From assembly GCA_013146195.2 (NCBI GenBank), contig CM028377.1, positions 61,188,360 to 61,252,359 of the forward strand: a stretch of DNA of 64,000 bases. Reading direction: 5' to 3'. The position numbers and the translations under genes were made by a program. Every line of letters starts with the position of its first letter. The first letter of the stretch is position 1. This document shows positions 55,573 to 64,000 of the stretch, in pieces. Below the pieces are notes generated by a model. That model had not been told where the DNA came from. It made no database searches and saw nothing but the letters and a program-made list of their open reading frames with translations. This DNA comes from Codonopsis lanceolata. Taxonomy: Eukaryota; Streptophyta; Magnoliopsida; Asterales; Campanulaceae.

Positions 55573-58531
55573 GGGATAATTGCATAAAAAACCCTGGCCT
55601 ATTTTAGGTTTTGCAAATTGAACCCTGACAATTGTTTATAGGCATATTGAACCCCAGACTATTATTTTCAGTTCAATTCAAACCCTCCGTCTATTTCATA
55701 CGTTAACTTCTAACGGGAAGGTGGGTAGGATGCCAACGTGGCATCCTACGTGGCCAATTCTATTTCTTATAAACCTTGTACAAATTTTGTAATTTCATAA
55801 AAAAAACCCTAAAATTTATTTTCACCAAATAAAGCCTTAAAATTTAAAATAAATAGTTATTTATATACCAATTTCATTTTTTAAAAATAAAGTTATTTTT
55901 TTTAGAAAATAGGGCTCAAAATATGATGCAAGTTTCAATGAGTATTTAATATTTAATACACATCCGATCCTAAATAATCATCATGTTTGATTTCGTACAC
56001 AAATTAAGAAAAACAAATTATCTCTATTATAATATTGGTATAATTTGTATAAAGTATTTATTTAATATGTAATATTTTAATAAAAATTAAAAATTAATAT
56101 ATTTGTTTTAAAATTTATTTGTAACATTTAATATTATGTTTAAAACTGTAATTTTAAATTATAAATTTTCTTAAAGAAGTTAAAAACTAATTAAAGTAAA
56201 ATTATGCTAAAATATTTTAATAAAACTAAGAATTGCACACTATAGAAGATGAGTTTGATTAGTAATATCCAAGAGATATTTAAACAAATTATGATTTTGT
56301 TTTAAAAATGACTTGCCATGAGAAATGCTTTGAGAGAAGGCTCTCCATCTTTTTGATTTCTCCAACATCCCTAATCATCATATCCGATCTCATTTGGGCC
56401 TTCCGGCGAAACCCAGCTCCATCTCCATCTTTGACTTCTCCAACTTCATCTCTCTCCGCTATTCCTACACCATCATCGGTACATCAGCCGCACGCGTCCA
56501 TCGCCGCTTCATCTCCATCCCAGGCCGACAAGTCTTCACTCTTTGTAACAGATCCAGCAAGGCAGTGCGTCGGCACCAACCTTCTCACTCTCGCACATCG
56601 GCCAAATTCTCATTCTTCCTATCCAGGTGCCTCTGTTCAACTAAGATCTGCCACCAACAGGCCTTTCAACTTCTCCAAGCCGCATCAATACCCTCCATCA
56701 CCAACTCAGTCCAGCCGCCCATGTTCGAGTACGGGCATCTCCTTCCTGCCTCGATATCTCTTGTCCAGGTCTAATCGCTTCCATTGTCGCTTCTTCACGA
56801 CTTCAGTCGGCTCCTACCTCAATCGCCTCCATCCCCAATCGTCATCTCCGATCTCCTCTGGGCCTTCCGGCGAAACCTAGCTCCATCTCCATCTTTAACT
56901 TCAAGCCCCATCTCTCCTCACCCAGATTCTGACAAACAGCGTCCAGGCTACGACTCTTCATTTTCATTGTTGATTTTGATCCATTTCACTATATAAGGGA
57001 TTTTTAGGATTACAAGTCAACATATTTATATTTGTCTCCACTGAATCCTGATTCCTTTGCTTTCTTTTTAGGATTAAATAATTAACAAAAACCCATATTT
57101 ATATATCAACAAAAACCATGTGCATTGCATGTGCGTAATAAAGGGTAGTTTTGTCGTTTTAAAATTTTTTAGACGGTGATATTAAGGGTAACGCCTAGAG
57201 GGGTATCTCATAGCGAATCTTGAATGGAAGGACCACATCTAATAAAAAAGGGGTAGGACTAAACAAAAAAAAATGTGTAAATGGAGGGACCAAATAATTA
57301 TTTAATCCAAGACAATTTGAAACAATTCCGGGGGTATGTACAGATATAATTTATGCAAAAGATAATTTGTTTAAATAATGAAAAAACTCTCATCAAATCA
57401 TCAATTCTGAATCGGCGTCATCTTAATCCTTTGTTCAAAATCGACGTCATCTTCAACCGGAGTCATCTTCAATTCAACCTTTGTTCTAAATCGGGGGTGG
57501 AAAAGGATTCGTAAGGTGGGATTTGATGGGTTTAATTTCAATTAGAAAGGGATTGGTTATGTTTTTGCCGATGAATTGGAGAGAGGTCCTTCAGTTTAAG
57601 AGCAGAAATAGCCTGAAGGAGCCGGGTGAAGCTTCCGAGAGGAGAAGGAGTTCGCCAAGAAGAAGAGATGAAGGGCGCGGGTTTGAACAGATTTGTGGGA
57701 GGGAGATGGAGGGATTCCGACGGAGATGAAATCGGGATGGAGAGGGCTAGAATGGTGGTATGAACTGGCTAGAGAGAGAAAGATGGAGCAGAGATAGAAG
57801 GGGCGGCTGGGTTTGCTTATGTAGTAGAATTTTTGCTTATGCATTTTTAGAATAGTTTTTAATGTATAATTTAAAAATATTTAAAATATCAAATGGGTAA
57901 CAAATTTTACTTTAATTAGTTTTTAACTTCTTTAAGAAAATTTATAATTTAAAATTATAGTTTTAAACATAATATTAAATGTTACAAATAAATTTTAAAA
58001 CAAATATATTAATTTTTAATTTTTATTAAAATATTACATATTAAATAAATACTTTATACAAATTATACCAATATTATAATAGAGATAATTTGTTTTTCTT
58101 AATTTGTGTACGAAATCAAACATGATGATTATTTAGGATCGGGTGTGTATTAAATATTAAATACTCATTGAAACTTGCATCATATTTTGAGCCCTATTTT
58201 CTAAAAAAAATAACTTTATTTTTTTTAAATGAAATTGGTATATAAATAACTATTTATTTTAAATTTTAAGGCTTTATTTGGTGAAAATAAATTTTAAGGT
58301 TTTTTATGAAATTACAAAATTTGTACAAGGTTTATAAGAAATAGAATTGGCCACGTAGGATGTCACGTTGGCATCCTACTCACATTTCCGTTAGAAGTTA
58401 ACGTATGAAATAGACGGAGGGTTTGAATTGAACTGAAAATAATAGTCTGGGGTTCAATATGCCTATAAACAATTGTCAGGGTTCAATTTGCAAAACCTAA
58501 AATAGGCCAGGGTTTTTTATGCAATTATCCC
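55573..58531. mobile_element. Long-TIR MULE (2,959 bp) with acquired core, 9-bp TSD
   Basis: Inverted repeats of about 630 bp (55573-56205 and 57905-58531) start GGGATAATTGCATAAAAAAC at both ends. The flanks are a perfect 9-bp duplication AATCTCTTT (55564-55572 and 58532-58540), so this is a TIR-MULE. No transposase is present. The central part (56330-57000) is GC-rich and contains a duplicated 70-bp block (tgggccttccggcgaaacc, ctccatctccatcttt at about 56394 and 56860). It has open frames (56308-56880) rich in Ser/Pro, with no domain. A second purine-rich block lies at 57500-57780. This layout fits a Pack-MULE that captured host gene pieces, but the source gene is not recognisable. Confidence 0.88.
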
Positions 58532-58540
58532 AATCTCTTT

Positions 58541-60216
58541 ACAACGTTACTGTTTTGTTTATGATCAAAGGACAACAGATTTACTGATTATGATTGTCAG
58601 GTCTATAAATAGAAAACATTTAATCTACTACCTGTAAATTTACTAGACACCAACACTTGGAAAATAAGTAGAGCAATTAAGTTAAATATTGCATTCACTT
58701 CCCTGTTATGCTAAGACTATTTATAGTGAAGATTAAGATTCAATGTGAGTTCTTTTTTTGGATTCTTCGAATTAATTATGGATTAATATTATTAGATTAA
58801 CGACCACATATGGCGCAAAGAGAAGAATTTGAATTTCGTTACTATTGCTACATAAAGATGCCAATTACTAACGGTCTGCTCATCTTGTATTCGTGAAATA
58901 TGAAGGTTATATTATATATATTTATATATATATAGACTAATTAAGTTTGTTATTTAAGAGTAATCTTGAGTTACTTGGTGTGAATTTGAACTTTGAGCGA
59001 AGTGGAAGACTTTCTGCTTGAGCTACGATCTTCGTATGTCACGATCATTAATTTTACAAGTCTCTCTCGTCGGATTAATATCACATAGCACGAATATCAA
59101 TTCTGGTTCACACCGCAAATCCAAGCCTCTTGATGATTAGGTTAGACGGAGCATTTGGTGAGATAAAATATATGAGAGAGAGAATAGGGGCGGCCAAAGG
59201 AGGAGATGTATTCTCTCCTAGGTGTGTAAATCCTTGTTAAGTTAGTGTTTTATCACTTTAGTTGTCCTATTTATATTATTGTACAAGAAAACATATTTTT
59301 TGTAGGTTAAGTTAAGTCAATCTCGAACCCTTCGAATTAGGAAACCAATTAACTTTTAATAATATAAATATATTCCATGTGAGCGGAAGTAAATAATTCC
59401 GCAAGCCCACAAGCCCAATTGCTAACAAAATACTTCCTTTCTTCATCTGAAAAATCACTGCTAAACTTGTTGAGGTATTGATTTTCGACTGTAAATCGCT
59501 CGTGATCCCAAGCCGCATCAGCAATAATTTCAGAGGGTCAGTGATAACCGCATCAACCAAAAGGTATGTTATTACCTACCAATCGAATATCAAAAGCACT
59601 TTGCCATACTCATATTAAAAATTCAGCTCCAATAAAAAAGAGAAATTTGCTTCTTTACGTGCACACAATTTACTGGGATTGAAGACTAGAGTGTGCTAAT
59701 TTATGCCTATCGTCTCCCATTGTTCTTGTTATAAGCTAATCAAGGTCGATCATTATATTTAGCTTGTTAGGCTAGATTTTTCGAGACCATGTGAACTAAT
59801 AATAGTAACAAGATTAAGTGATAGAAGAGAGTGTTTCAGAATGAACAACATTGTATCACAACTTTATAGAGACGATCAAGTCATAGTTGGTTTTGTCACA
59901 CTTAGCTACGTGAAAGATCAATAGCAACTAGGATTTAAAGAATTTGTCGATACAGCTTGTAATGCAGCTGTATCCGAAGGCACATCAGCCATAAAGTCAA
60001 ATATATAAACAGAGGAAAGGTTAAAGACAACACAAAAATTGGGTACGCCTATTTTACCTTACACTACTATGTTTATCTCATATATACGTTGTATAACTAA
60101 TTATTTCTTCTTCAACAAAAAAGTTCATAAGACTTAAAGCACCATGCCAAGAAATTAAAATAGGGGGGGGGGGGGAGAAACTGACATCACAAACAAGCCC
60201 ATTTCATTAAAAATAA
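58541..60216. other. Gene-free; unclassified TE-like debris
   Basis: Near 60065 the minus strand opens TGTAAGGTAAAATAGG, like the start of LTR C, and carries a TATA-like ctctgtttatatatttg, but no polypurine tract or second end was found. A run of 13 G is at 60163-60175. The 82-codon minus frame at 59312-59560 has no domain. Confidence 0.35.
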
Positions 60217-60405
60217 CTAGTTTTTTTTTTAATTAGTGCGTTAAACGCACGTTAACTAAATCGTACATAAACAAAATAAGGAGGATTGATTTATTAATAA
60301 TCACATATAATTATATCACTAATCATTATAGATTCTAAAAAAATTCCTTACACAATATTTATTGTCTTATTAGTTGGTTTTTCATCTTCACTGCATATCA
60401 ATATC
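60217..60405 (-). mobile_element. Helitron 3' end (first family), cut by an LTR element
   Basis: Minus-strand GTGCGTTTAACGCAC hairpin, then CTAG at 60220-60217. The body matches 1711-1925 (aactaaatcgtacataaa, atcactaatcattata, attagttggtttttcat). Homology stops exactly at 60405, where LTR B begins. Confidence 0.82.
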
Positions 60406-61426
60406 TGTAAGTCCAGTTAGCAACTGACAAGGCTAGAGGGTGGAGGGGTGAATAGCCTTTTAAAAACTTTTAGGGTTAATTTGTAAAACTTCTGAAAGTT
60501 GGCAGCGGAAATTTTATTTTTCTCAGTCAGCTGAAGTTGGTCAGCTGGCTGACACAATTGTTTTTAAGAAATAACTTTCAGATATAGATCACTAGATATA
60601 AAGAATGAACTGAAGAACAATTTATCAAAACAGTTAATGTAAGTAATTGACTGCCACTTAAGTAGATTAAGACTTCTTAAGTGTTAGATCAGTTTGTAAG
60701 AGCTGATGAAATAACTGACAAGAGAATTGAAGTGGTTCACAGTAAAACTGCTATGTCCACTACCAATCTGGTCAGACTTGGATCTTTGAAGTGCACTAAT
60801 TTTATTAAACATCTAATTGATCTCTAATGGATCAGTGTACAACAAAAGACCAGTGTTTATGGAGAATGATTGAATAACAATCAAACTCGTGAGTGAGACA
60901 AACTAACTGATTTCTAGAGAGTATGAAATGAATCACTCAGTGTTTATCTGAACAATAACTAGAAAGAAATATTCAAAGAAGAATATCTAGCTAAAGTTTT
61001 TAAAGAAGACTAAGACACATAAAGAATTTCTTTGAGATTAGAATGTTTCAGACTTCTGTATCTTTTCAAACTGCTTCCTGTGGGCATTTATAGATGTTCT
61101 TGAAGAGTAACCCGTTAGGAACACATTTGAATTTGAAAATGTGTTTGTCAATGTATACGTATCTTCACAAGATCACAGGGATCCTGTTGGAAAGATATCT
61201 TACAGAATATCTACCAAAAACACAAAATGAGAAAATGTCAGTACAAGGGAATGTTCAAGTAAATGAGGTAAACAAGCTGACACTAAAACATTATGGTCAG
61301 CTGAAACAAGTAACTGACAAAGAGTTTAAATCACAAGTGGACCAAAATGAAATAACTTAAAAGTTCTTGGCTGACAACAAGTGGAATGATTTTAAGCAAA
61401 TTTTATTTTTAAGGCAAGATTCAACA
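60406..61426 (-). mobile_element. 3' LTR of copia-like element B
   Basis: TGTAAGTCCAG at 60406 to GATTCAACA at 61426 (1,021 bp). On the minus strand it starts TGTTGAATC right after the polypurine tract aaataggaagagat (61440-61427). It shares the ordered motifs of LTR A. It inserted into the Helitron at 60217-60405; atatc (60401-60405) would be one TSD copy. The partner LTR is beyond the window. Confidence 0.82.
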
Positions 61427-61615
61427 ATCTCTTCCTATTTGCTTAAAACCATTCACTTGAAAGCAGAGAGCCAAAAAAAATACTTATGTTCCTGCAAAAT
61501 AGATGTTAGTAAGCCAGGCAGATAACGTATACGGGAAGTAGCTGGAAATTAAAACTAGGGAGAAGATAATTGTCTACTACAAGTAAAACAGATGTCTTAA
61601 AAGTTCAAAGTTTTG

Positions 61616-61635
61616 AGAGAGAGAGAGAGAGAGAG
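61616..61635. repeat. (GA)n microsatellite after the env-like stop of element B
   Basis: About ten GA units lie immediately downstream of the stop codon of the env-like frame. Confidence 0.85.
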
Positions 61636-61637
61636 AT

Positions 61638-63957
61638 TCAGTTAGCTGCTGATGTGGATCCTTCAGTGGGCTTTTCAACTTGAGCTGCAACTGATGGACC
61701 AACTTCAGTAGTAGGCTCGCTTGTTTGAGCAGTGCCATCTCTATCAACATCTTCTTCAACTGCAGGGTCCTTGTTTGCATCAACATCAACTTCAGGATCA
61801 GTATTTTTGCCAGCATCAGTACTCTTTTCTTTTTCAGCTTCAGCTTCAGCTTTCAGTTACTGGCTGAGATGGCATCAGTTTTATTCGTTGCCTAAGAATT
61901 TTGTTTCAGACAAATAGGTATCAGCTATCGCTTTCTGCTTCTTCTCCTCCTGAATGGTTTGAAGTAGTGTAGTTTCAGCATTGAAAGCCCTGTTGGCCCA
62001 TTCTTGCTGATAAAGAAAGATAATTCTCCAGTCATCCATCTGAGCCTCTTTGGGGGCACCAGCAACAATGGCAGCCTGGACTTCAGTAGTGATTATCTGG
62101 GTAAGGTTAGGGAGAAGGGAGACAACCTGTTGTTGGAGGGTAGCAAGCTGATTGATGTGATGAGTGAAGGCTGATTTCATCTGGAGATGATGAACATAAA
62201 GAAGGTCCAGCTTAGCTGAAGTAGAAAAAGTGTCCGGTGGAGAAGGGTCAGCAAGTTCTGGAGCAGGAAAGTGAGAAGAGCCTGGAGCACTGGAGAAAAG
62301 CTGAAAGGTGTGAATGTCTGCATCCTCAGGGTCTGGAGGGAAGAAAGTAGACATAGGGTAAGCAGGAACTTGAGATGTAGGTTCTCGATCAGGGTCAGGT
62401 ATGATATCAGGAAAGATAATTTTCTTTCCTGTGGGGTGTTGGAGAGCCTTAGAAACAATTTCACTTTGTTTCCTTGCCTTTCTGGAAGCCAGTTGAGAAG
62501 GACTAAGGAGGGACTCATCCTCAGAAGTAGACTTGGAGGAGTTAGAAGAGGAGCCTACAGAAGATGCTTCCACTGATTCTTCAGTAGAGTGATAAGTAGA
62601 TTCATTAGCTGATGCTAGTGCAGGTTTTTGGGCATGAAGAGGACTGACTGACAAAGGGAGAGAAGAGTGAAGAGACAAGTCAGGCATAATGATTAAAGGT
62701 GAAGCCTGGTTTGGGTGAGTTGATTTGTCAGCATCAAGAAGTGTAGGGGAAGGAACCACATTGTCAGCTGAAGATATCACAATAGCAGCTGAAGGATCAA
62801 CTGGAGGGATAGGAATAGCTGACACAACTGGGATTGGTGAATGAATAGCATCAGCTGAAGGGGTAATTGGAACAAGAGGTATGCCGACATAAATGCTGGG
62901 CCGATATCGAGTTGGGCCGACACAAATTGTGGCCGACGCTAGAATTTGTGCAGAATAGAGCAAGTGATCGGGAGGACCGATGGTGAGGTCATGATCGATG
63001 GAGTAAAAGCAGGTAGTGAGATAGGTTGTAGAGCACAGCACGCGGTGCGTGTTCAATCAAGTTGTTACAAAGCATCAGTATGAGACAACAAAGTGGACGT
63101 AAGAGGGAATCACATGAGGAACTGTGGGAATTGACTCAGATATCAAAGGGGCAGGATTATTTGTGAAGGCATTAAGGAATGCAGTGCTCAAAGAAGCTCC
63201 TCCTGGTAAGGAGGCCATCTGCATGTCTGTGTAATTCAATATAGGCTTGATTTGTTGTATTGATTGCATCTTGCACATACTTGTTGGTAGCCTTTTGAAT
63301 TCTGACAAGTTTGGCTGGATCTACCGAGGGTTGTTCCCAGTCTTGATTCATCACATCATCTTCTGGCAAAACAAGTCTTCCTACCAGATATGGATCATAG
63401 TGTGGAAGGGCTGGCAGTTCATGCACTTTGCTGTAAATGGTCCACGCTAGAAATATGAGTTCATCCTAAACAAACCTACCATTGGATAGGTAGAATATAT
63501 TCCAAAGTAGAGGGAGAGGGTCAAAATACTTCCCATAGTTAGCTACTAGGTCTTCTTGGGACAAATTTGGGGTAACTGGATAAAGAACATAGGGTCTTCT
63601 TTTTAGGTTATGGTCAATGTATTTGATGGGATTGACAGGTGGTTTTTCATTTTTCTTCTCCTCATGGAAAGAGAGAATAAATTGTACAAAGTATGGGAGA
63701 TGATCAATTGGGAATACCCAATTTGGAGGAATGGGAACTGGATTGGCTTGATAATATGAGTGTCTAGGATGGAAGGTGGGCTTCCTAATAGGAGGAAATT
63801 TTTTTATAGGAGCTGTGTTTCGGGATCTAGGATTTGAGGGAGGAGAATCTGGAATAGGATTAGTAGCAGGAATATCTAGGTTTGGAACGGCTTGGACTTC
63901 CCATCGTGACCCCTGCTCTGAAAAAAAGGTCGTTGGGTTTGTTGGCTTACTTCTCAA
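61638..63957 (-). pseudogene. Env-like ORF of element B
   Basis: The minus-strand frames run 63957-63466, 63426-63172, 63056-61881 and about 61860-61638, all broken by stops or frameshifts. The N-part has a hydrophobic/aromatic stretch (LPYFVQFILSFHEEKKN; PLLWNIFYLSNGRFV), then HELPALPHYDPYLVGRLVLP. A long Pro/Ser/Ala/Asp-rich middle and a helical region (HHINQLATLQQQVVSLLPNL, about 62160-62100) follow, and the acidic tail ends KPTEGSTSAAN at 61638. The position between pol and the polypurine tract is that of the env-like ORFs of elements A and C. No pol or gag is visible, so the copia assignment comes from LTR similarity. The function is unknown. Confidence 0.6.
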
Positions 63958-64000
63958 ATTGGGTACTTCAAGCTTAATACAGATGGCTCTGCAGTTCGAG

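Noticed and set aside
56308..56880. 190-codon ORF as a protein gene
   Set aside because: Low-complexity Ser/Pro content, no domain, overlapping open frames, and it lies inside a MULE between its inverted repeats.
59990..60065. A further LTR (element D)
   Set aside because: Only the first 16 bases and a TATA-like motif resemble LTR C; no polypurine tract or opposite end, so it was not listed as an element.
30500..63957. Env-like ORFs as genuine viral envelope proteins
   Set aside because: No signal peptide, furin-like site or fusion/transmembrane layout is evident; the proteins look like plant retrotransposon extra ORFs.
1..64000. CRISPR arrays, operons, bacterial-type signals
   Set aside because: The window is plant nuclear DNA; the short tandem repeats found are microsatellites or retroelement repeats.

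Overview
This is nuclear DNA from a flowering plant, most likely a eudicot. It is AT-rich, with GT-AG introns, TATA-box promoters and dense plant-type transposable elements (Helitrons, Stowaway/Tourist/hAT/Mutator-type MITEs, tRNA-derived SINEs, copia LTR retrotransposons). The species cannot be fixed from the sequence. Only three ordinary cellular genes are supported; almost everything else is mobile-element sequence, much of it with exact boundaries and target-site duplications (TSDs).

Layout. 1-20.2 kb: no host gene; a mosaic of TEs. A Helitron sits inside a Stowaway MITE (1547-3065). An hAT MITE (3769-4645) has an 8-bp TSD. There is a 59-bp-arm foldback at 7543-7712, a GC-rich MULE at 9509-10878, a Tourist element at 10940-11900, decayed Helitrons with helicase remnants (15.8-19.9 kb), and an hAT-like element interrupted by Helitrons (18.06-20.24 kb).

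20.5-28.6 kb: the gene island. A six-exon PBL2/PBL3 (APK2)-like receptor-like cytoplasmic kinase on + (20769-26571, 414 aa) faces tail-to-tail a seven-exon divergent kinase of the same class on - (26782-28499, 405 aa). Both begin MGNC, a lipid-anchor motif, and two of their exons have identical lengths (137 and 124 nt), showing common descent. The first intron of the + gene is about 4 kb and carries a LINE fragment and a possible alternative first exon.

29.2-41.35 kb: nested minus-strand LTR retrotransposons. Element C (3' LTR 29231-30064 plus an envelope-like/'plant transposon protein' ORF) is broken at about 31808 by element A. Element A has a 3' LTR at 31809-33030, a polypurine tract, an env-like gene, tandem repeats, copia pol and gag, and resembles Sirevirus-type copia elements. 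A 100-N gap (41355-41454) lies where the 5' LTRs are expected.

41.5-46.5 kb: a Helitron end, then an IRT1-type ZIP metal transporter on - (43077-46370, three exons, 349 aa). Its first intron holds five small TEs.

46.5-64 kb: TE-rich again. It has tandem repeats, Stowaway MITEs, a SINE with a perfect 15-bp TSD (49521-49620), a second SINE, a complete Helitron (52219-53470), a 2.96-kb long-TIR MULE with a 9-bp TSD and an acquired GC-rich core (55573-58531), and the 3' part of a third copia-like element (B, from 60406 to the window end) inserted in a Helitron.

The most unusual items are: the env-like ORF of element A, which seems to have its own TATA box, leader and an intron directly after the ATG; the long perfect-looking foldback at 7.5-7.7 kb; the alternative-exon candidate in the kinase gene; and the Helitron-in-MITE insertion, whose empty site is preserved by sister MITEs.
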